Shown: positions 1 through 10,400 of the stretch, piece by piece
Layout: the number at the start of each line of letters is the position of its first letter
Numbering within the stretch: position 1 is the first letter of the stretch
Position numbers and translations under genes: made by a program
The notes under the pieces: generated by a model
Seen by the model: the letters and a program-made list of their open reading frames with translations, nothing else
Told to the model about the DNA's origin: nothing
Databases searched by the model: none
Source: Phycomyces blakesleeanus NRRL 1555(-)
Taxonomy: Eukaryota; Mucoromycota; Mucoromycetes; Mucorales; Phycomycetaceae
DNA length: 45,390 nt
Assembly: GCF_001638985.1 (NCBI RefSeq)
Contig: NW_017265172.1
Span: 1-45,390, forward strand
Direction: 5' to 3'

Positions 1-66
1 TTTTTTTATTAGGGTATACTGTCTTAAAGTAGCATGATAGGCACCCATTTTATTATTATATACATA

Positions 67-121
67 CAGACCCATATCAGTACTGAATAAAATTTTAAGA
101 TTCCGCCAAATCAAGACATCA
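67..121 (+). repeat. Left terminal inverted repeat of the Tc1 element
   Basis: It starts CAGACCCATATCAGTACTGA and matches the reverse complement of 1356-1410 at 53 of 55 positions. One of the two differences is CCG against CTG, a CpG transition. Confidence 0.95.
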
Positions 122-176
122 CCATTACATTATTTTTATTTCTTTTTTCAAAGCTTTTCCTCATTCGAATCTCACC

Positions 177-1247
177 ATGTCTCACCAAAACAAAAAGGAA
201 ACTCTTCTCAAATGAAAGCAGCTTTCAGATTATCAAAAAGGACTGATAATTGGTGGTGCTATAGTAAATGGCACTGCTGCTGAAATTTCTGAGAAGAATG
301 ATATACCTCTAGCAACGATGTATTCCACAATCAATAGATGGAGACATACTGAAACCGCATTTCCTGATAAGCGAAAAGGAACTTTGAAGATAATGGATGA
401 GCAAGATGAGCATCATTTGATTAATGAGATGAAGACAAATCGTGAGACAACACTTGGGGGTCTTATCACCTTCATGTCTGACACCCTAGGGCATCCCATC
501 TCCAAGTCTACCATTTGTTGAACTATTCGTAGATCTGGATTATCTTCTTGTAAAATTGTATACAAGCCACTGCTATCAAAAGCACACAAGAAGAAGCGGT
601 TGGCATTTGCTAATCATGCCAGAGAGACCAATCAGAGATGGGATCGCGTCATCTGGAGCAATGAGTCAAGGTTTATGCTTTTCAGCAGAGATGGCAATAC
701 TAGAGTATGGCGGTATCCTCAAGAAAAATACAGAAAAGAGTTCATTAGACCAAGACTGCAGTGTAGTAGAGGCTTCATTATGGTTTGGGGCTGTGTATGG
801 GCAGGAGGAGTTGGCCCATTGAAAACCATAAAGAACATGCTTGATCAGTATGCATATATGAACTTAATGAAAAGGAAACTTTTTTCATTTATGGAATCTC
901 TTAGTGAGAACAATGATGGGGAGTTTATCTACCAAGAAGATAATGCTTCTTGTCATAAGTCTAAGCTTGTAGAAGAGTGGAAGAAGTATCAGAACTTCCC
1001 AGTGATGGTATGGCTGCTGAACAGTCCAGATCTCAGCCCCATAGAGAATTTATGGACATATCTTACCAGAAAAGTGAAGGCCAGAGTCCCCTCTCCAAAA
1101 AATCTTAATGAGCTGGAGAGGGCTATTCATATAGAATAGAATAATATTTCGGCTGACGTTTGCAAGACACATTGCATGTCAATGCCTAATCGCTTACATG
1201 AGATGAAGAAGGCTCATGGAGGGTCAACACATTATCAATTTTTTTAA
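177..1247 (+). pseudogene. Tc1-family DD34E transposase, three premature stops
   Basis: One frame runs from ATG 177 to TAA 1245-1247, about 356 codons, near the usual Tc1 length. It keeps an N-terminal helix-turn-helix region, the second catalytic Asp in QEDNASCH, and the Glu in SPDLSPIENLW 34 residues later (DD34E). The C-terminal NISADVCK and SMPNRLHE blocks are typical of the family. It is interrupted by TGA at 213 and 519 and TAG at 1137; the family pattern suggests CGA to TGA at 519 and TGG to TAG at 1137. The first catalytic Asp (expected WSDESRF) reads WSNESRF at about 654-674, a GAT to AAT change. The copy cannot make active transposase; only its ends could be mobilised in trans. Confidence 0.92.
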
Positions 1248-1355
1248 TAAATTTACTTTTTATTTTTTTAAGAGCCATATCTTAGTATATATATGTTTTC
1301 AAACATGGGGTTTTAAGTGAATATAGACAAACTAGTGTAAGAATGTTAAAGAAGT

Positions 1356-1410
1356 TGATGTCTTGATTTGGCAGAATCTTAAAATTTTATTCAGTACTGA
1401 TATAGGTCTG
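1356..1410 (-). repeat. Right terminal inverted repeat of the Tc1 element
   Basis: Read on the minus strand it starts CAGACCTATATCAGTACTGA. It is followed by the TA target duplication at 1411-1412. Confidence 0.95.
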
Positions 1411-1530
1411 TATATAAAATAATGCATGAATATATTGTATATATATATGTATAAAATTACATACTTACCACTGCAAAAAACCTCTAATTTCACCTGTGAG
1501 AAATAGGTAGATAATATGATACATAGTAGA

Positions 1531-1560
1531 CACTGGAAAAGAGGTGCGGTTTTCTTATGT
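1531..1560 (+). repeat. Probable left terminus of element A
   Basis: CACTGGAAAAGAGGTGCGGT shares CACTGGAAAA and a following T-rich block with the TIR of element B. Similarity to its own right end is only moderate. The first bases fit the CACTA/CACTG superfamily. Confidence 0.6.
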
Positions 1561-1829
1561 GTAAAACTGTAATTAATTATGTGAAAAGACCAGGTTTTAC
1601 GATGCGATCAGATAGTTTTTACAAGTGTATGAAGCTGGCTTACTCATAGGTGGTAAGACCAACTTTCGAACATAGGAAAAGGTCAGAACAGCAGGATAGT
1701 AAGATGTGTTTGCATTTTCTGTATATGGGTTTTTACCACATGCACTAAAATGGCAACTCAGAATTACGTTTTGTTGTAATATATCCTACCGCTTTCAGAT
1801 TAAAAGAACAATAAATGAAAGATTGATTA

Positions 1830-1881
1830 TATGGATATGCCAGTTTTTATATTGTTTAATTTATGGATATGCCAGTTTTTA
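1830..1881. repeat. Short direct repeat, two copies, 32-bp period
   Basis: TATGGATATGCCAGTTTTTA occurs at 1830-1849 and again at 1862-1881. It lies in the gene-free left subterminal part of element A. A role as a transposase-binding subterminal repeat is only a guess. Confidence 0.7.
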
Positions 1882-2308
1882 CAGGGTTTTGTTGTCTTTG
1901 AATTTATTTTATCCAATCTTAGAGACTTCTTCTTGTACTATTTGCTTCCATACACTTCTCCAATCTTTAATTTATTTATAATAATTATTGGTTTTTTTTG
2001 TTTTTATTAGAAAGAAAAGAATATTATTAGGTTTATAGTATAGTGGTTATATTTAATATTCAGGAACGTTCTGGCTAGTGTTCTATCCTTCATACAATTT
2101 GAAATGGCCAATGTTCTGATAAAACAAGTATTCTCCAAACAATATCTCCCAGAGAAAAGCTCAGTTGTGTGTTGCTTGCTTGTAAATGATTGTTCTATGA
2201 AATTAGAAAAGTGTTAGCTGTTTGAACAAGAAATCGTGGATATTAAGAATATATATATGTAATTATGCTTGCAATATAATAGCTTACCAGAGACAAAAAG
2301 AAAAGGCG

Positions 2309-2948
2309 TCATGAATGCGAACCATAGTACTCAATATACTTTATTTGGCTATAAAAATGCTGAAAAAAAATTATTGTTTGTGAACTGTGTGGTAGAATAT
2401 TTTATTTACCTACCTGAAGCAAAAGGATTTATTTGCAGACCAAGAGAGTACATAGGAGGCGCTGATATTGTCTTCAGTAAATGATATGCATTAATATACA
2501 AAATAAATAATATTGTTATATGTACAAAAATAAAAATAAAATTTACCATGTCGATGACACTTGTATGAAATGAAAGTTCTTGATTCGCGATGTGCTCATG
2601 AGAAGGAGGTTCATCTATAATAGAAATTATGTTAAGCCGTGTGCTTATTAAAAAGAGATAGATTGAAATAAAATAAAATATTACCGTGTTCATAACTGTG
2701 TTTAATAGTAGAGAGTAATTTTGGCGATATGGCCTATACAAAAGAAAGGAAAAGGTTGGAATAATTTTATAGAATGATGGCATAAAGTATATTTACTAAC
2801 CTTAGCTAATCCAGACGAACATTGTGAAGGGGATGCATCAGAAGGTAACAAAACGCGAGTGTCTGTAGTAATAGAAAACAATTATTATCATTTTAGTTAT
2901 ATATATATATATATAATACTAAAGAAGAAGATATCTTACCAAGAAAGT
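2309..2948 (-). CDS. Third gene of element A, small multi-intron gene of unknown function
   Basis: I do not recognise the product. Six small exons read in one frame with GT..AG introns: 2940-2948 (a 9-nt micro-exon), 2801-2862, 2685-2733, 2547-2614, 2410-2471 and about 2309-2348, ending at TGA. The peptide includes LPSDASPSQC, STIKHSYEH and SFHTSVIDM. Exons 2801-2862, 2685-2733 and 2547-2614 align, with matching splice sites, to 38917-39238 in element C; that shared coding structure is the main evidence that this is a gene. It is divergent from the partner gene at 3366. The 5' start is not located, and the last exon is the least certain. No known domain is visible. Confidence 0.6.
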
Positions 2949-3365
2949 CTGTAAATATAATAAATGTTGGAAAGAGAGAGAAGAGAGAAAACTTGGAAAT
3001 GAAAAAAAAACAAAAAGAACAAAAGACCAAAGGGCCAAAAGGCCAAAAGACAAAAATCATATATTGGATTGAGTTGAAAAAAGCATGTTCAAAGCCGATT
3101 TGTACCCCATTGATTTCAGGAAGTATTAATAGAGATACGCATATTAAAGAAATCCTGAGTATTTATAGCAACAAGTGTAATATAATAAATGGGTTCTTGC
3201 TTTTACTTTTACCATCTTTCCATTAACTACACTTTATTCTTTCACTTAACATCTAACTTCTTTTGTATGTTAATAATACCCTATATATACAATGAATAGA
3301 TATATAAAACAAATATAATTAACAATCAACTCATGTATAACATTTTATTAGATAGCTTTCAGACC

Positions 3366-4625
3366 ATGGTTAACAATTGTTAGTCAATTGCCCCAGCTCC
3401 ATCCCCGGAATATACTGAGCTTTTAAGAAGGCTCACCGCTATGGAGGAAAGCCTCAAGACCATAGATTCAAACATTGGCATTGTCATCAAGGGGAACAAA
3501 GATTCATTGGAAATACTTGATAGCATTGCCAATGCCTCTGGAGAACTTCTTGCAGTTATTGCTCCTATTACTATACCTGCTTCTGCTTCTGTCCCTTTCG
3601 CAGCTTCTTCCATTGGTTCTACTCTGAATTAGTATACAACACCTTCTGAGACTTTTTTTGGTATCTCTTCTGCTGCTCCTTCTGTTGGTCCAGTGGTTCT
3701 TACTGGTGCAAACACTGGTGAACTTAGTAAACAGGATCGCACTAGAGTTTTAGTAAGTGTTGAGATGTATAGTAGTTCATTAACATAATATCTCATACTA
3801 AGTATAGGCTCTTAGCCAAGGAGAGTTGAAGAAACACAACTTCAAATCAAATAAGCCAGAACTAGTTGCAACTAATGACAGCAAGCGCAGTTGGGATGTT
3901 AATGTTGATTACAGACTTCCACCCAACAGACAGCCGATGCATGACCTTCATGCATACCTGGCTCCAAAGGTTGTTGGGACTAGTGTTCAACAGACCAATA
4001 TTAGCAATTGTATCTACACAAACTTTTGTGGAACGAGACGCCGAGTCAAGGAATCCTATGAAGCGCGCAAAAAGACAAATTCACGGTCAAGAAAAGCAGA
4101 TCGAGAGACAATGTATATTAGAAGTATATTTTGATTGCAAATTAAATGTATTCATATTAATACATTTATAAACTAGCATTTTGACCATCGCGAGCTGACC
4201 TACCATACATTCAAGGCTGAAATTGATGTGAAGGTGGGTAAGAGCTGCAACGGACTCTTACAGAAAGAAGCAATGTCTGAGGGCGAATCTGAAGACAATA
4301 TGCCTGGAGTCTTGAGCAACCATGCAATTTGTACAGTGCATCCAAGTTGGAGAAGTGATGAGGTAATTTCTTTTGTTTACATTATTGTATATAGCTTTTT
4401 TTTATTTTTTTATGGATGTAAATGAAACAGAACTTTGATTAATCACTTATTTGTATTTAGTACAATCACCTTCTTGCGGTTGTTAATGATTTTATGCGTA
4501 ATCGCATGGACTTCAATTCGTGTCAGATGTTGAAGAGGTCGTTTGGTAGAGATGCTGTTTTAGCAGTCCCGCCTAGATTGATGTCCCTTCTCCCTCACTG
4601 GGCTTTTAGATATGAGTTTCAATAA
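3366..4625 (+). pseudogene. Partner gene of element A (TNPA-like by position), two stops
   Basis: Four exons, all in phase 0: 3366-3752, 3808-4110, 4177-4362 and 4461-4625, about 346 codons. Exon 1 encodes a probable coiled coil (YTELLRRLTAMEESL) and a Ser/Ala/Pro-rich stretch. Exon 2 is basic (RKKTNSRSRKADR). Exon 3 has HFDHRELTY, MSEGESED and PSWRSDE. Exon 4 ends near LPHWAFRYEFQ. Elements B and C carry homologues with the same exon pattern. TAG occurs at 3381-3383 and at about 3631. The donor after exon 2 reads ATGTAT where GT is expected. No known family is recognised. The mix of basic and acidic parts fits a DNA-binding partner of the transposase, which is inference. It converges on tnp2, with about 110 bp between the stops. 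Confidence 0.75.
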
Positions 4626-4738
4626 ATTTTGTTTTCTTATCCTCTACATCCTCCAGATCCTCCATCTGACAATGATAAATGTACCAACAAATACAAACAC
4701 TATGATTATTCTTTTCTGTGTGCCTTTAAAAAAGGGAG

Positions 4739-6187
4739 TTATATTTTATTATTTTTTAAATGTATTGTTTTTTTTGGTAAAGGAATGACCAGCATCTTTT
4801 TTACTTTTCTGCGTGTTGTGTGCTCAGCAGTTGCTACTTCTAACATAATTCTATGCACTGGCAATACACATTGGAAATCGTCAGGAGAAAATGTTGGAAA
4901 GCAGGTTTCAACGTGTTTGTACTCTCGCGATTTATCATTTTCGGGTGTGTACCATTTGATAAATGCAAAAATATGTTGAGAATTGTAAAGAAGTTGTGTT
5001 GGGTGGCGATGGGTGCGGAGCAAGGGAGTAAGGGATGAAGAGGTGGGTGGAGGAGTGAAAGAATGGGTGAAAATGTACTGTATTTGACCCGTGTATGCAA
5101 TGATATGCTCACCAGTACTTCCAATGAACTTTGCTTGTACAAGAGAGCCACGACTTCCAGATTCACCTTTACCCTTGTAGACCTGCCCAAGGATGTTGAT
5201 GTATTTCAACAGGGTGATTGTATTGTCAACAAAGTATGGCGATTCCGACGCTTATTGAAAGTGAACTAATTGTTCATTGTTGTACGCAACTTTGTAGTAT
5301 TGTAAGAGATGAACATAGTGAATGTCACTCATTGTGGTAGCGGATTTTAATGATAGAGGGAATGCAGAAGGAGGGAGAGGTTCGTTGCCTTTTACAAGTA
5401 CATTTTGATCTTCAGAAGCCTCAACAAATGACTGTATGCGGAAGGTACGTTGACAGATGGATGGAATGGTGGCGGGTGTAAAGGAAGAAGTGAGTTTGGT
5501 AAGGAGAGGAAATGCAGATGTCTGGCGGATACTCTGAAGGAAACTGTTGACAAGATCGTCTTTGTGCACATCTTCAATAAATTTCTTCATAAATGTTTCT
5601 TCAAACCTGATCTTCCTGTTTGTCTTCAAATTTTTTAACAACCTGTTAAATCGCTCAAACCCAAATAGCCAATAACTGTATACTGGTCCAAAATCACGAA
5701 TTGTATCTCGAAGATGAAGGTGTAGGTGCATATTACAGGTGAGGATTTTGGCATTGTACGGCTCGTCACATCTGGTGCAAAAAGTTTGAAGAAACTGATG
5801 GGCAGTGTTGACTTCATCAAACGTGATTGTTGGCTTGATCAACAGGCAGCATACATTATCAAAGTTAATCCAGTTTTCGAATCTGTCTTTTGCAAGAGCA
5901 TCTTTCAACAGAACTGACAAGTATACAAGCACTCATGACTTCCACTCGTCTGCCTTCATATACGAAAACTGCTTTCCTATTTTCGAGTTCAAAGAGGTGT
6001 ATCCACCAGGCACAATCATCATTTCTGCAGTCTTCTGCATTGCCACAAAATCGCCATCTTGAATGTCTTTGTCTTTGATCCAATGATCCATCAATCTTTT
6101 AGGCGTTCCCAGGAATAAATTATGCATGGGATCGATGATTGTTCCACGTACTAGATCAAGGTATCCAAGGCGATGCAACTGCGACCA
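4739..6187 (-). pseudogene. tnp2 transposase of element A, 3' part of the last exon
   Basis: This is the C-terminal half of a tnp2-type (Transposase_21, CACTA/EnSpm) transposase, which cuts and joins element ends. It begins beside the gypsy target duplication at 6183-6187 and reads to TAA at 4739. Hallmarks are DPMHNLFLGTPKRLMDHW, MKADEWKS, NMHLHLHLRDT, the YSYWLFGFERFNRLLKN block, and the late INILGQVYKG and HIFAFIKWY blocks, all shared with B and C. Two stops interrupt it: TGA at 5933-5935, where relatives have Trp (WKSW), and TAA at 5252-5254. With its other parts the exon lengths sum to 2958 nt, 986 codons, so there is no net frameshift. Confidence 0.88.
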
Positions 6188-6728
6188 TGTGGTATTTCAG
6201 GTACAAAACAATAGAAAAATAAAATATTTGATAATAGAGACGTATAGAAATACTTTGAGACTGTATATAAGTTGTCTTTATTCATAAATAAAAAGTGTCC
6301 CTTTTTATAAGAAAACACAATCTGCTCTTGTCATTACGTCTTAGTTTCTTAAGGCTTTCTTCCTTTACTATATTTGGTTATTAGAGTGTATTTACTGCTT
6401 AACTAGTGTCGGTGTTACAATTATGACATCAAGTCATAAATCGTACTTCTTTAGCTCTTAGCTATTCTTTTCTCTTTTATACTAGAGCTTTAGGACTTCC
6501 TACTAAATTAGCTCCATATCGATCTGACACAGTTTACCCGGCAGTATGATATAATTATCTTAACAATCTTTGATATTATCTACAGTACTAACTGTAATAA
6601 TTATTAGGCTGATTACTTAATCGTTTATATATATTTTATACTGACAAGATGATAGCTACTACGCTATCCCAATATGAATATGTTCTTATATGTGATAAAT
6701 CCAACATCCGAGTGTCTGGATCACCACA
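6188..6728 (-). repeat. 3' LTR of the gypsy element
   Basis: It runs TGTGGTATTTCAGG to GGATCACCACA on the plus strand. It matches 11767-12309 except at five transitions and a 2-bp gap in the CTTTGATATT segment. Four of the five substitutions are at CpG. Confidence 0.97.
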
Positions 6729-6742
6729 TTATCCCCACCCAG
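6729..6742 (-). promoter_or_regulatory. Polypurine tract of the gypsy element
   Basis: On the minus strand TGGGTGGGGATAA lies directly before the 3' LTR start TGTGGTGATCC. That is where plus-strand DNA synthesis is primed in LTR elements. Confidence 0.75.
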
Positions 6743-6846
6743 GTATTAACTAAATACCGTTCAAGTACTCTATGCAATTCTTCTGATCAGCTTGTTCTTT
6801 TTTTTTTATTTTAAACGAGTACTGTGGTGCTCAAATAACTCTTTAT

Positions 6847-7440
6847 TTAGACCTTACTGCGTTTTTTCTTTTGATAAGCTGTCTTTGCATAATTCTTCCT
6901 TTTAGTACCCGAATTTTCTTTAGGTGCGGAATATGCAACTTTCATATCCTTTAATAATTTCTTATTGGCCTTATTGATGTCTTTGATACCTTCTGGAGCT
7001 TCACTAATTCTTTGCCAGTATTCTTTTATGAACTTAGGATCGGTAAAATGATCCTCTGGCTCCCAGGTATCGTGAGACTCATCATAATCCAACCATTTGC
7101 ATCTATACAAATAATTGTTCTTGTCATCTTTTATGTGCCCAATAATTGCTTCGACTTCAAAAAAGTCATTCTTTTGCTCTAATACCTTGTCAGAAACTTT
7201 TTTCAATAAAGGAGGATAATTCCTTGGTTCTAAAAATCCCTTTTCATTTTTCAATACATAAGTATTGGCAGCAGTCTTTCTAACAACAGTGTAGAATCCC
7301 TTATACTTCAGATCTAATTTATTCTGTTTTTCTGTCACCAAAATCATTACCGTGGTTCCTGCAACCAGATCTATCATTTTGTGACTTCCATCAAAGCGTT
7401 CCTTTTGCTTTTCTGTGACATGCTTTACGTGTTCAAACAT
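6847..7440 (-). CDS. Chromodomain tail of the gypsy integrase, out of frame
   Basis: 197 residues overlapping the end of the polyprotein by 16 nt in another frame. It continues the integrase C-terminus (KQKERFDGSHK, MILVTEKQNKLDLKYKGFY) and then has a chromodomain (VEAIIGHIKDD, YLYRCKWLDY, DTWEPEDHF), which in this family steers integration toward modified histones. A Lys-rich tail follows. One missing base in the TACCTGCCATG stretch would explain the split. I see no slippery site, so an inactivating indel is likelier than programmed frameshifting. Confidence 0.88.
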   Translation of the reverse strand: MFEHVKHVTEKQKERFDGSHKMIDLVAGTTVMILVTEKQNKLDLKYKGFYTVVRKTAANTYVLKNEKGFLEPRNYPPLLKKVSDKVLEQKNDFFEVEAIIGHIKDDKNNYLYRCKWLDYDESHDTWEPEDHFTDPKFIKEYWQRISEAPEGIKDINKANKKLLKDMKVAYSAPKENSGTKRKNYAKTAYQKKKRSKV

Positions 7441-10400
7441 GGCAGGTAGACTATCTCAGTCATTCTTTTAATTTTTTCTTGCAACTCTTTCTGAATCTGT
7501 TCAGCAGTTGCACTATCCTTTTCTTTACTAAAATCAACAAAGTCATTTGGATTCCTTCCAAACATTAACGAGAATGGTGTACTCTTAGTCCTAGCATTAT
7601 ACTTGCTATTCAAAAACAACTGCGCAGATGGCACCTTCTGATCCCAATCAGCGACATTACCAACTATTTGTTTTTTAATGGTGTTCACTGCCGACTGGAC
7701 AGCTCTTTCACTTGCACCATTAGCTCTAGGATGGTACTGCGAAATCAACGCATGTTCAAAACCAACATTCTCTTTTATACATGTCATCAGCGAGTTCACA
7801 AACTCCCGTCCACAATCACTCTGCAACTTTCTCATCGGACCCCATGTACTAATGACGTCCAGTACTTGTAACGCAATCGTAGCTGCCCTTTTATCAGGTA
7901 TGGCACGCAATACATAAAATTTGCTTGCGATGTCTATCATCACTAACAAGTACTCATTTCCTCTAGTCGATGTTGTAAATGGCCCAGCCAGATCTATTCC
8001 CCAACTGTCACCAGGAAGTGTTGCAGTCACAGGTCTTAAAGGATTGTAACCTTTTCTTGTGATATTATGACGTTGACACTGTATACACGATTGTATAAGA
8101 TCATTTGCTTGACTCTTCAAGCTGGTCCAATAGATACCTTTTCTCTTTAAGGCATGTAGTATAGCTTCTACACCAAAATGACCTTTCAAATGTTCTTCAA
8201 CTAATAACTTATTCCTTTCATTTTCTGTGGGAGGAGTAAAGTACTCACCACTCAAGATGTCTGGTAGCGGTTCCATAGTGACAGCACTATTTCTCATGAT
8301 GGATCTAACCATACTATCCCCACCCAGTTCATTTGATAATGTTTCAGTCTCTTCAGATAAACGTGACAACGCATCAGGAAGCACATTCGAAACACCAGGC
8401 AAATGAACGATCTTAAAGTCATACTGTAAAATCGTGTCCATCCATGCGATCATCATCAGATTCGCAACACGTTGGGTGTGAAGATATGTCAATGCCTTGT
8501 GATCCGTGTACAAGGTAAAGTGAGAACCATAGACATACTTGTGAAAACGCTTGAGTGCAAATACTAACGCTAGTAATTCTCTTTTGGTCGCAGAATACTT
8601 TCTTTCACTTTGGGATAAGCTCTTAGCCACAAAAGAAATATATTTTTTCTTGCCATCCTTGACTTGATACAACACTGCACCAATACCAGTAAGAGATGCA
8701 TCACAGCTGATACTAAAAGGAGAGTTCATATCTGGGTACGACAACACCAGATCACTCAAAAGTGCTTTTTTCAAGTTATTAAATGCAGTTTGATGCTTAT
8801 TTGTCCATAAATGGGTAATCGACTTTTCATTTCTCAATGAATCTAGTGGCGACATAATGGAAGATACATTCGGAATCAACGTTCTAAAATAGTTGATCAA
8901 CCCACAATAACTTTGGATATCTTTACCCGTCTTTGGTTGAGGAAATTCAAGAACATTAACAAGTTTTCTGCGGTCCATTGTAATTCCTTCAGGTGAAATA
9001 TGAAAACCAAGCAAATAAATTTCTTTCTGAAAGAAATGACATTTTTTCGGATTCAACTTCAAATTGACCCTTGTTAATCTCTCAATGACTTGCTTCAAGT
9101 GTTCCTTGTGTTCCTCGAACGTTTTGCTTGCACAAACAATGTCATCCACAAAAAACCGTACAAAAGATAGTCCTTCCAAAGCTATACTCATAGTTCTTTG
9201 AAATTGTGAACTGACATGCTTTATACCAAACACTGTACCAATAGGTTTGTACTGTACACCACGCCATGTGAAACTAAGTTTGTGTGTGTCCTTTGGGTTC
9301 AACCTCAAAGAATTAAACGCAGATTTCAAATCCAGAGTGGAATAAATATTCGCACCCTTTAAATCTTCAAACAATTCACCAATCAATGGCAAAGGCATAC
9401 GATCAATTGACTTCAACAGGCAATTAATTAATCTGGGATCATGGCAAACGCGATATCCAGTAATTTCTCCTTTACCGTTTGTCTTCTTGACAACAGTCAA
9501 AGGCGTATTCCATTGTGTGTTTGCAGACGCTCTTTCAATTATACCATTGTCCAGCCATTCTTTCACCTGTTCATCTACTACACCTTGCATCTTGTAAGGA
9601 ATGGGATAAGGGCTTCTGAACGCCGTAGCATTTTCTGGAGTGTCCGGACATACAACACTTTCAGGTATAGTACAAAACGAACCCTTAGGAATATCTTGAT
9701 TGTCTTTAATGAACGGTTGAATATAATCCATAGCATCCTCAAACTGTTTGGGACCTACAGCCGGATTATTTTCCTTTCGTTCATTTTCTCTCTCAATGGA
9801 TTCAAGAAGATCACTCTTATTATTGAAGCGTCTATTGGCTTCTCTACGTTCCTCACTTGAATCAGCATCATCATATGATAAAGGTAAACCATAAATACCA
9901 ATACCAAGAGAAGACATATAATCAGTACCAATACTGAAATCATACTCATGACTATTAGTTAAATTCATTACTTCAAACTCGCATTGAATAGTCTTACTAT
10001 TGCAAGTTACACTGATCACACAAGTACCGATTCTTTTAATCTGGGTATTGCTATCAGCCAAACGAATAAAATACTTATGAACATTGTTTTTGTTCAACAA
10101 ATCTTTATTAATGTGATTTATGTAACTAATGGCTATTCCATTCTTCAAGCAAAAATTCTTGTCCACCGAACTGAACGTGGCCCCACAGTCCAACAAGGAG
10201 ATGGTTCTAATAGAATTATTTGCCAAAATAGAAAAGGTAATATTAGTGCTCATGTTCTTAAAATCTCTTTTAATAACCATGTCTTTAAGATTGTACTTAC
10301 AATCTAATGCCATCTTGGCCAGAGCACTAGTGTTGTCTTGGTACTCTGACCAAGACAACGAGGGACTCCCCTCAACCACAGTGGAAGCTCTTGCTGGTCT

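Larger units (their letters stand above)
67..1410 (+). mobile_element. Tc1/mariner DNA transposon, decayed copy
   Basis: The element is 1344 bp, bounded by TA on both sides (65-66 and 1411-1412), with 55-bp terminal inverted repeats that differ at only two positions, both C/T. It encodes one Tc1-type transposase on the plus strand, broken by three stops. The near-identical ends suggest fairly recent insertion. It lies about 120 bp left of the CACTA-like element A and is not part of it. Confidence 0.93.

Noticed and set aside
1706..1981. Open frame of 91 codons in the left part of element A
   Set aside because: Composition is that of random AT-rich DNA, no splice partners, and no homologue in elements B or C at the same place.
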